A model generated the notes under the pieces. That model ran no database searches, was not told the origin of the DNA, and was given only the letters and a program-made list of their open reading frames with translations. From NCBI GenBank assembly GCA_016282015.1, contig JAEEJS010000001.1:1-64000 (forward strand): 64,000 nt of DNA, written 5' to 3'. The DNA comes from Bacteroidales bacterium. Its GTDB lineage: Bacteria; Bacteroidota; Bacteroidia; Bacteroidales; F082. Positions within the stretch are counted from its first letter, which is position 1; every line of letters begins with the position of its first letter. Positions 17,080 through 23,837 of this stretch are shown one piece after another. Both the position numbers and the translations under genes were made by a program.

Positions 17080-18720
17080 ATGATGAAGAGATATATATTG
17101 GTGGTTTTGACAGCACTGATGATGCTGACAACGGCTGTCCTGCCGGAGAGGGTAGAGGGCCAAGTTTACAAAAAAGTAAAACAGGCCGATATCGACTCAC
17201 CAGGTTGGACATGGGCCGGCACTTACGTTATAGCTGCAAATTACAGAATTTTGACCGGACATCCACATGTTGGTGCAACATACGCTGGCTCGGCTCCTGT
17301 AAATGTTCATAGCGATGGAACTATTACGTATATCGAAGGTAATTATAAGGATTATGAGGTTACTATTACCAGTTTATCTGATCATGGTAAGATTTATCAT
17401 AATAAAGACGGATATCTTAAAGATCCTAAAAAACCCGGAGAATTGACTTTTAATAAAACCGATGGCACTGATTTTCAATTCTCAGCAGATGGTTTGCTAA
17501 GTTTAAGTTCTATCAGTTCATATATAAGATTAGTTGATCATACAAACTTTGTCATTTCCGTAAGTGTACTTGACTATAAGGGATGTTTATATAAAAAACA
17601 ACCGGCAACTAAAGAAATCACAGGAGCTGGAGAAACAGGCGATAATGATAAGTATTATCTCATAGCGTCACCTGTGAGTAACTATGCTCCTACCGTAGCT
17701 AACGGGTTTTTAAGAGAAGACGGTTATTACGATCTTTATGCTTTTGACCACGGTCTCAGCGAAGAATGGCGTAATTATAAAAACGGTGGCTTTAATCTGC
17801 AATCAGGCATTGGATATCTTTATGCCAACAAAGATAATACAACGCTCAGTTTTGATGGTACTTTCTGTTCTGGCCATTATGTCTATCACGGTTTTGTATA
17901 TGGGACATACGAGGTGTATTTAACTTATTTTCCTGATCAGAGACTGGCGGGTTGGAACCTTTTGGGCAATCCGTTTGATGTGACTGCTTATATTCAAGGC
18001 GGGCGCGATTTTTTGGAGATGAACGCCGATGGAGATGGGTTTATTCCTAATGTTGATGCGGCTATCGACCCCATGCAGGGTATTTTTGTTCAAGCTGCAT
18101 ATTATGGTGAACCTGTGGTGTTTACAATGACTGCTCCCAGTAGAGATGATATCAAACAACGAGTGATACTTAATGTCATTGGCAGCAACGGCAACATAAT
18201 TGACCGCGCAATTGTCCGTTTCGGAGACGGTGGTACATTGTCGAAGCTTACTCTTAATGAGAACAGCACCAAGATATATATTCCGCAGTATGATGGCGAT
18301 TATGCGGTGGTGCGTAGTAACGGCAGAGGCGATGTGCCTGTCAATTTCAAGGCTTCAGAGATGGGGCAATACACCATCAGCGTTGAGACAGAAGGCCTCG
18401 ACATCCATTATCTGCATCTGGTTGACCAACTCACAGGCCAGGACATCGACCTGCTTAAAGACGGAAAATATTCATTCGTTGCGTCGACATCCGACAGTGA
18501 GTCGAGATTCATTCTCAAATTTAACGCGCCTTTCGCATACCAAAACGGCAACGATATCATTGTCAGTGGAGAAGGTGAGCTTCAGGTGTTTGATGTAATG
18601 GGAAGAGTGGTGATGAAACGCCAGATTAACGGCGTAGAAACGTGCCATGGCGCGTCTCTGCAGACAGGTGTTTACATTTTCAAAATGGATGGTAGAACCC
18701 AGAAAATTGTTGTGAGATAA
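17080..18720 (+). CDS. Secreted protein with C-terminal T9SS-type sorting domain, function unknown
   Basis: 546 residues; start ATG at 17080 (a second ATG is the next codon). Signal peptide about 1-28 (ILVVLTALMMLTTAVLP). No enzyme family recognised. The N-terminal ~170 residues are a beta-rich domain (YVIAANYRILTGH); the middle has AGWNLLGNPFDVTAYI and DPMQGIFVQA, a pattern common in Bacteroidota surface proteins ahead of T9SS tails. The end (DVMGRVVMKRQING to GVYIFKMDGRTQKIVVR) matches T9SS type A sorting domains, although the usual YPNP opening is absent. It sits inside the PLGSG island and is followed after 17 bases by the small PLGSG protein, suggesting joint expression. The first ~900 bases are AT-rich compared with neighbours. 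Confidence 0.75.
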   Translation: MMKRYILVVLTALMMLTTAVLPERVEGQVYKKVKQADIDSPGWTWAGTYVIAANYRILTGHPHVGATYAGSAPVNVHSDGTITYIEGNYKDYEVTITSLSDHGKIYHNKDGYLKDPKKPGELTFNKTDGTDFQFSADGLLSLSSISSYIRLVDHTNFVISVSVLDYKGCLYKKQPATKEITGAGETGDNDKYYLIASPVSNYAPTVANGFLREDGYYDLYAFDHGLSEEWRNYKNGGFNLQSGIGYLYANKDNTTLSFDGTFCSGHYVYHGFVYGTYEVYLTYFPDQRLAGWNLLGNPFDVTAYIQGGRDFLEMNADGDGFIPNVDAAIDPMQGIFVQAAYYGEPVVFTMTAPSRDDIKQRVILNVIGSNGNIIDRAIVRFGDGGTLSKLTLNENSTKIYIPQYDGDYAVVRSNGRGDVPVNFKASEMGQYTISVETEGLDIHYLHLVDQLTGQDIDLLKDGKYSFVASTSDSESRFILKFNAPFAYQNGNDIIVSGEGELQVFDVMGRVVMKRQINGVETCHGASLQTGVYIFKMDGRTQKIVVR

Positions 18721-18722
18721 AG

Positions 18723-18734
18723 AAAGGAGAGAGG
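18723..18734 (+). promoter_or_regulatory. SD-like site of the small PLGSG gene
   Basis: AAAGGAGAGAGG lies three bases before the ATG at 18738, supporting this short gene as real in a lineage that seldom uses SD sites. Confidence 0.5.
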
Positions 18735-18737
18735 ATC

Positions 18738-18986
18738 ATGAAAAAGATATTATTCACAATCGCTATAGTGTTTACTTTCGGTTTTGCCGCCAACGCCCAA
18801 TTTGACGGCTTTATCTCACCATTGGAAGCTGAAAACAGGACCTTGGTTGACCCGGGCATATTTTTACCTCCAATGCATTTTCAAGATGGCAATGCGCCCG
18901 CGACTCCTCTCGGCAGCGGCCTGCTGATACTCACGGCTTTAGGTGCTGGATATGCTGCTTCCCGCAAGCATAAAAAAAATTTTTAA
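18738..18986 (+). CDS. Small PLGSG-helix-basic tail protein (free-standing module)
   Basis: 82 residues: signal peptide 1-20 (ending AANA), a 36-residue segment, PLGSG (57-61), helix LLILTALGAGYAAS and a basic end RKHKKNF. It has exactly the N-terminal module found fused in the three large paralogues, but it ends after the basic cluster. The tripartite end (short motif, helix, Arg/Lys cluster) recalls PEP-CTERM, GlyGly-CTERM and similar protein-sorting tails recognised by exosortase- or rhombosortase-type proteases, but the motif is not one of those I know, and no sorting protease is seen in the window. Function unknown. Confidence 0.75.
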   Translation: MKKILFTIAIVFTFGFAANAQFDGFISPLEAENRTLVDPGIFLPPMHFQDGNAPATPLGSGLLILTALGAGYAASRKHKKNF

Positions 18987-19016
18987 TTTCATAGTACAAC
19001 ATAATAAAATAATTTA

Positions 19017-19061
19017 TACTTTTGCAGCTCCAAAAAAAATGGAGAGAAATTAGCCGAGTAT
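19017..19061 (+). promoter_or_regulatory. Promoter-leader element of paralogue 3 (copy C)
   Basis: TACTTTTG -7 box (19017-19024), then CAGCTCC, an A-run, TGGAG (a short hairpin) and AAATTAGCCGAGTAT. It matches copy B at 16994 over ~45 bases with one single-base indel. The ATG lies ~80 bases further on. Confidence 0.55.
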
Positions 19062-19142
19062 TTTCCTATTGTTTTCAAAATACCCCCTACTAATTTGTTG
19101 AATTTCAATAGATTGGAATGATTTTTAATTTTTTTAATCCAT

Positions 19143-21023
19143 ATGAAAAAGATTGTATTTATGAAAGCTTTTGTGCTTTCTTGTTCTATTTTGGCGTTGT
19201 TTTTGATGCCAAATGTTGCCAATGCTCAGGCCTTTGACAATTTCTTTACACCAGATTTTGAGGATGACTGGACACGCAGTGTCAGCATCTCAATCGCAAG
19301 TATAAGTAATCAGGGAGTGGGCGAGCCAGATGCACCACTCGGTAGCGGACTGGCAATTCTAACACTGGCAGGTGCAGGCTATGCCGCTTTTAAACGCAAA
19401 CGCAGAAACGGTGCGGCACTCATGCTCATGCTTGTGATGATGCTCGGTTTTACACAATGCAAAAAGAATCTCGAAACCATCAACAGTGTCACATCAAATA
19501 AGGTCCACATCACATTGAATGTGGGCGACGACAAGGCCAATGTGAATCCTACCGGAGGCGTAACATACGCCACTGTCGAGTACGAAACAGGCGACAAGAT
19601 GTATGTCGGCTATAACAACAAATATGTCGGTTACATGACATATACCGCTGGTAAAGGTTTTTCGGGCGACGTGATGATTGAGGAACAGGTGGGAGACCAG
19701 CCTCTGCATTTCTATTACCTTGGCGGTAAGGGATATGATCAGACAATCTCTGGCAACACCATTTCAGTTGACATTTCCGACCAGGGTGTTGTTGACTATT
19801 CGGAAACTGTTCATAGATTTCCAATCATTTCCTACTCTCCTTCAACTGAGAATTATCCTACAGGCGACGGTAAGTATACTGCAAGACTTCGCAACAAATG
19901 CGCTATGGTGAAGTTTAACGTTGAAAAGCCAGAAGGATACGACAAGGCAGGAACATGCATCGCTGGTTTGAACAACCTCGTTACAGTTGATTTCACTAGA
20001 CCTAAAGATGAAGGCAACGGCTTCACATACAGCCAGATAAACGACGGCACTATCACCATCGACTCTAAGGTCGGTGCTGTTTGGGCTGTCCTGCTTCCTC
20101 AGGAAGACATTACAGCTGGTGGCGACATGACGGTCTTTTCAGGTTGCCATAAGGGCGCCCGTCCGGCCATTGGAACCATAGCTGAAAATGAATACAAATC
20201 GGAAGGTGTCGATCTGGTAGTGAAAACAGAGTTTGTGCCGGGTGGAGCTTTGAATGGCTTGTTCAAAGTGGGCGACGACAAGTATGTCAGATTTGCAAAA
20301 GCCAATTTGAAGGCCACAACCACCGACGGATGGAACACCTGGACATGGGGTTTCAAGGACACTCAGTATGAGTATGAGACCAAAGGTGAAGTGGGAACAA
20401 ACTATTCAAATAAGTCTGAAGTGAGCCTTTTCGGTTGGGCTACCAGCGGCTACAACTTGCGCGGTGCAGAAGATAGCAAATATTTCTATAAACCGAATAT
20501 GACAGGAATCGGCAATACCAGTAGTTATGCTCCTGTTGTTAATGTAAAAACCGATATTACCGGTGCATACGCCAAAGGTGACTGGGGTTATAATAGAATT
20601 ACCAATAACGGATATAAGCAATGGAGAGTCCTTACAAAAGATGAATGGGACTATTTGATAGCTAACCATAAAATGGGTTGGACAAAAATACCGGCTTCAA
20701 ACAATAATAACAGAGGGTTTGGTATTATGATTTTGCCTTACGGAAACAATGGAGATATAAAGTCGTCGTACAGCTTGTCGGAATGGGAGGCCTTGGAGGC
20801 ACAGGGTGCAGTGTTTTTCCCTGTATGCGGTTATCGTGTAAAGAGTGGTGACAACCAAGGTAAAATCAGTTATGTCGATACATTTGGTTATTTATGGACA
20901 AGTACTTGCTATGAGAACAATGGCAAAGACTATTGTGTTCAAATCAAGTGGGCTGCAACCAGTTTGGCAGTCACAACACAGTCAGGTTGCTATGGCCATT
21001 CTGTCCGCCTTGTTTGCGAATAA
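19143..21023 (+). CDS. PLGSG-helix module fused to fimbrillin/FISUMP-like lipoprotein-type protein (paralogue 3)
   Basis: 626 residues. Signal peptide 1-28 (ending ANA), short acidic segment, APLGSG (64-69), helix LAILTLAGAGYAAF, basic KRKRR, second helix ending MLGFTQC (Cys106) and KKN. The body is fimbrillin-like (VEYETGDKMYVGYNNKYVGY, ARLRNKCAMVKFNV, VWAVLLPQ). The C-terminal ~230 residues are nearly parallel to paralogue 1 (KATTTDGWNTWTW, FKDTQYEYET, GDWGYNRITN, HSVRLVCE). It has its own promoter-leader (copy C) and is closed by a terminator. The same reservations as for paralogue 1 apply: names of domains are by pattern, surface role inferred. Confidence 0.7.
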   Translation: MKKIVFMKAFVLSCSILALFLMPNVANAQAFDNFFTPDFEDDWTRSVSISIASISNQGVGEPDAPLGSGLAILTLAGAGYAAFKRKRRNGAALMLMLVMMLGFTQCKKNLETINSVTSNKVHITLNVGDDKANVNPTGGVTYATVEYETGDKMYVGYNNKYVGYMTYTAGKGFSGDVMIEEQVGDQPLHFYYLGGKGYDQTISGNTISVDISDQGVVDYSETVHRFPIISYSPSTENYPTGDGKYTARLRNKCAMVKFNVEKPEGYDKAGTCIAGLNNLVTVDFTRPKDEGNGFTYSQINDGTITIDSKVGAVWAVLLPQEDITAGGDMTVFSGCHKGARPAIGTIAENEYKSEGVDLVVKTEFVPGGALNGLFKVGDDKYVRFAKANLKATTTDGWNTWTWGFKDTQYEYETKGEVGTNYSNKSEVSLFGWATSGYNLRGAEDSKYFYKPNMTGIGNTSSYAPVVNVKTDITGAYAKGDWGYNRITNNGYKQWRVLTKDEWDYLIANHKMGWTKIPASNNNNRGFGIMILPYGNNGDIKSSYSLSEWEALEAQGAVFFPVCGYRVKSGDNQGKISYVDTFGYLWTSTCYENNGKDYCVQIKWAATSLAVTTQSGCYGHSVRLVCE

Positions 21024-21073
21024 TTACAGATTATACATTAGTTTTTAAATATTGTTGGTTTTAAGTAGGGTTG

Positions 21074-21108
21074 GCATCCGGCATTGAAAAATGTCGGATG
21101 CTTTTTTT
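21074..21108 (+). terminator. Terminator after paralogue 3
   Basis: 11-bp stem GCATCCGGCAT/ATGTCGGATGC (one G-T pair) with a 6-base loop TGAAAA, followed by seven T. Confidence 0.85.
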
Positions 21109-21148
21109 GAATTTTATTTAAAAATTTTTCTTGTTTATTAAAAATTCC

Positions 21149-21156
21149 TATCTTTG
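21149..21156 (+). promoter_or_regulatory. -7 box of nfnAB
   Basis: TATCTTTG, 56 bases before the ATG at 21212. A TTG at 21131-21133 is closer than usual for a -33 box. Confidence 0.5.
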
Positions 21157-21211
21157 TATGTTCTTTAGTTGGAAAGAACTAAATGCTTTGTAAAATCTAA
21201 ATTTTAATGCT

Positions 21212-23485
21212 ATGTATCTGATAGTCAATAAAAAAGAATTAGCACAGGACACTTTTATGATGGAAATAGAGGCTCCGCGTTTGTCAAGAGCGGCATTGCC
21301 CGGACAGTTCCTCATAATCAAAATGACAGAAAAAGCCGAGCGCATACCGCTCACAATCAGTGACAACGACCCATGGAACGGCACTGTGACTATAGTTTTC
21401 AAGGCTATCGGAAAATCGACCCGTGAGATGTCTACTTACAAGGTGGGCGACACCTTCCTCGATGTGGTTGGCCCGTTGGGACGTCCTTCGGAGTTTATTC
21501 ACATGTCGTACGAGGAGCGCAAGACCAAACGCTACGTGTTTATAGGCGGCGGCGTGGGTATAGCACCTATCTTCCCACAGGTTAAGTGGTTGTATCACAA
21601 CGGAGTGAAGGCCGACGTCATCATTGGCGCCCGTACACACAGCCTCCTGGTTTATGAGGATGAGCTTTCGTCAATGTCCAACCTCTATGTGATTACAGAT
21701 GACGGCACATCAGAATACAAAGGTGTGGTGACCGACATGCTGCAGCGTCTGGTCGACCAGGGTAACCATTACGATGAATGCATAGCCATAGGACCTATGA
21801 TTATGATGAAGTTTGTGTGCCAGCTTGCACAGAAACTCAATATAAAATGCACGGTTTCAATGAACGCCCTGATGGTGGACGGCACAGGTATGTGCGGCGC
21901 CTGCCGTATCAGCGTGGGCGGACAGACCAAGTTTACCTGCGTGGACGGTCCTGAGTTTGACGGTTCGAAGGTCGACTTTGTTGAGGCTATGAAGCGTCAG
22001 TCGATGTACAACAATGTGGTTGAGCACAAACAACTCGAGAGCGAAGAGAAAGCCGAAGGTCATAAATGCCATGTCGGCGGCATCTTAGACGAGCCTCGCG
22101 ACAAGAAACACCGTGTTAAGATTACCGAACAGGATCCGAAGGTGCGCGCTCACAACTTCGATGAGGTGTGCCTCGGTTACACAGCCGAAGAAGCAGTGGT
22201 GGAGGCACAGCGCTGCCTGCAGTGCGGACGTCCTCAGTGCGTCACAGGCTGCCCGGTCAATATCAACATCCCTGGATTTATTAAGAAGGTGTCGGAAGGT
22301 GACTTCTTGAGCGCCGCTCAGATAATAGACCAAGACTCGGCACTGCCGGCAGTTTGCGGCCGTGTGTGTCCTCAGGAGACACAGTGCGAAGGCAAGTGCG
22401 TGATGGGAGTGAAGTTTGAGCCTATCGCCATCGGAAAGCTGGAGCGTTTCGTGGGCGACTGGTCGCGTGAAAACCGCATCAACCTTGTCAAACCTATCAA
22501 GAAGAACGGTAAGCGTGTGGCTGTCGTCGGTTCTGGCCCTTCAGGCTTGACCTGTGCCAAGGAATTGCTGGTGCGTGGCTATGACGTCACAGTGTTCGAG
22601 GCTCTGCATGAGTTCGGCGGCGTGTTGGCTTACGGTATCCCGTCGTTCCGTCTGCCGAAAGAGACGGTTGTCCGCCACGAGGTGGAGAACGTGATGCGTC
22701 TGGGCGGTCATTTCTTCAAAGATGTGGTCATCGGACGTACAGCTTCTATCGAATCGCTGATGAAAGACGAGCATTTCGATGCAGTGTTCATCGGTTCGGG
22801 AGCCGGTCTGCCTAAGTTTATGAACATTCCGGGCGAAAACCTCTGCGGTGTGGTCTCGGCTAATGAATTCCTTACAAGAAACAATCTTTTATTCGCATAT
22901 AAAGAAGGCTTTGAGACACCTAACTACGTAGGTAAGAAGGTGGCTGTAGTCGGTGGCGGCAACGTGGCAATGGATGCGGCTCGTACAGCTTTGCGTCTGG
23001 GTGCCGACGTGCATATCGTTTACCGTCGTTCTGAGGCTGAGCTTCCGGCACGTGCCGAAGAGGTGCACCACGCCAAAGAAGAGGGCATTGAGTTTGATTT
23101 GCTGTGCAACCCTGTCGAGATTCTCGGCAACGAGGAAGGCTGGGTGAACGGCATGAAGTGCGTGAGAATGGGCCTTGGCGAGCCTGACGCATCGGGCCGT
23201 CGCCGTCCGGTGGAGATAAAAGGTTCGGAGTTTGTGCTCGATGTAGACATGGTTATCATGGCTTTGGGTACATCGCCTAACCCGTTGATCTTCAGAACAA
23301 CACCTGGCTTGAATGCCGACAAGCACGGCTGTATCATAGCTAACGACAACGGCCGCACAACACGTAGCGGAGTGTACGCTGGCGGTGACGCGGTAAGCGG
23401 AGCAGCCACGGTGATTCTCGCCATGGGAGCCGGTAAGAAAGCGGCGAAGGCTATTGATGATTATCTCCGAGGTGAGATGATGTAG
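21212..23485 (+). CDS. nfnAB: NfnAB fusion: NADH-dependent reduced ferredoxin:NADP+ oxidoreductase
   Basis: 757 residues joining both Nfn subunits. Residues 1-~280: NfnA-like flavin/NAD domain of the dihydroorotate-dehydrogenase electron-transfer type, with a [2Fe-2S] motif in GTGMCGACRISVGG and FTCVDGPEFDG. Residues ~300-757: glutamate-synthase small-subunit-like NfnB, with the [4Fe-4S] region CLQCGRPQCVTGCP (~335), FAD loop VVGSGPSGLTCAKEL (~436) and NADPH loop VVGGGNVAMDAARTAL (~578). Such fusions in Bacteroidota are often labelled as DHODH-B subunit/glutamate synthase small chain, but no glutamate synthase large subunit is near and the architecture fits Nfn. It would exchange electrons between NADH plus reduced ferredoxin and NADPH, complementing HydABC. 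Monocistronic: own promoter and a strong terminator. Confidence 0.88.
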   Translation: MYLIVNKKELAQDTFMMEIEAPRLSRAALPGQFLIIKMTEKAERIPLTISDNDPWNGTVTIVFKAIGKSTREMSTYKVGDTFLDVVGPLGRPSEFIHMSYEERKTKRYVFIGGGVGIAPIFPQVKWLYHNGVKADVIIGARTHSLLVYEDELSSMSNLYVITDDGTSEYKGVVTDMLQRLVDQGNHYDECIAIGPMIMMKFVCQLAQKLNIKCTVSMNALMVDGTGMCGACRISVGGQTKFTCVDGPEFDGSKVDFVEAMKRQSMYNNVVEHKQLESEEKAEGHKCHVGGILDEPRDKKHRVKITEQDPKVRAHNFDEVCLGYTAEEAVVEAQRCLQCGRPQCVTGCPVNINIPGFIKKVSEGDFLSAAQIIDQDSALPAVCGRVCPQETQCEGKCVMGVKFEPIAIGKLERFVGDWSRENRINLVKPIKKNGKRVAVVGSGPSGLTCAKELLVRGYDVTVFEALHEFGGVLAYGIPSFRLPKETVVRHEVENVMRLGGHFFKDVVIGRTASIESLMKDEHFDAVFIGSGAGLPKFMNIPGENLCGVVSANEFLTRNNLLFAYKEGFETPNYVGKKVAVVGGGNVAMDAARTALRLGADVHIVYRRSEAELPARAEEVHHAKEEGIEFDLLCNPVEILGNEEGWVNGMKCVRMGLGEPDASGRRRPVEIKGSEFVLDVDMVIMALGTSPNPLIFRTTPGLNADKHGCIIANDNGRTTRSGVYAGGDAVSGAATVILAMGAGKKAAKAIDDYLRGEMM

Positions 23486-23490
23486 TTTTT

Positions 23491-23590
23491 AGCCATTAGC
23501 CATTAGCTATTAGACGTTAGTCTTTAGTCGTTAGTATGGGGTCTTTGGTGATTTCTAAAGACTAAAGACTAGCGACTAAAGACTTTTTTA
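23491..23590 (+). terminator. Heptad-repeat tract and long-stem terminator after nfnAB
   Basis: Starts with imperfect 7-base repeats (AGCCATT AGCCATT AGCTATT AGACGTT AGTCTTT AGTCGTT). AGTCTTTAGTCGTTAGT (23519-23535) pairs with ACTAGCGACTAAAGACT (23568-23584) over 17 bp with one G-T pair, and T follows to 23589. Long, repeat-built stem acting as terminator. Confidence 0.75.
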
Positions 23591-23620
23591 TTAAAAATGT
23601 TATTATATCAAAAAAAAATG

Positions 23621-23628
23621 TATTTTTG
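23621..23628 (+). promoter_or_regulatory. -7 box of the btuB-btuG operon
   Basis: TATTTTTG followed by CA just upstream of the cobalamin riboswitch. Confidence 0.55.
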
Positions 23629-23639
23629 CAACCGATTTT

Positions 23640-23798
23640 AGGTGTCCTTAAGTGGACCTAACAGGGAATCGGGTGAAAATCCCGGACAGTACCCGCTGCT
23701 GTGAAACCCCATGAAGCGTCAGCATAAGTCACTGTTCATCTCAAATGAATGGGAAGACGCTGTCGCGAGGGGCCAGTCAGAAGACCTGCCAGAATCTT
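23640..23798 (+). ncRNA. Cobalamin (adenosylcobalamin-type) riboswitch
   Basis: Contains the conserved core in order: AGGGAATCGGGTGAAAATCC, GGACAGTACCCGCTGCTGT, GAAACCCC, then GTCACTG, GGGAAGACGC, and the B12 box AGTCAGAAGACCTGCC at 23775-23790. It ends ~40 bases before btuB and would shut down btuB-btuG when cobalamin is plentiful. Boundaries are approximate. Confidence 0.96.
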
Positions 23799-23837
23799 GA
23801 CTTTAAAAGGCTTTCGGGAATAAAAGTTGGTCGTTTT

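Noticed and set aside
18895..18986. PLGSG motif as a classical LPXTG sortase signal.
   Set aside because: The order proline-leucine-glycine-serine-glycine does not match LPXTG, and there is no sortase gene; only the general motif-helix-basic plan is similar.
23491..23545. CRISPR-like array.
   Set aside because: The units are contiguous 7-base repeats without spacers and form a terminator stem.
23745..23837. Earlier start of btuB at an in-frame ATG.
   Set aside because: It lies within the conserved cobalamin riboswitch core, and the ATG at 23838 begins a clear signal peptide.
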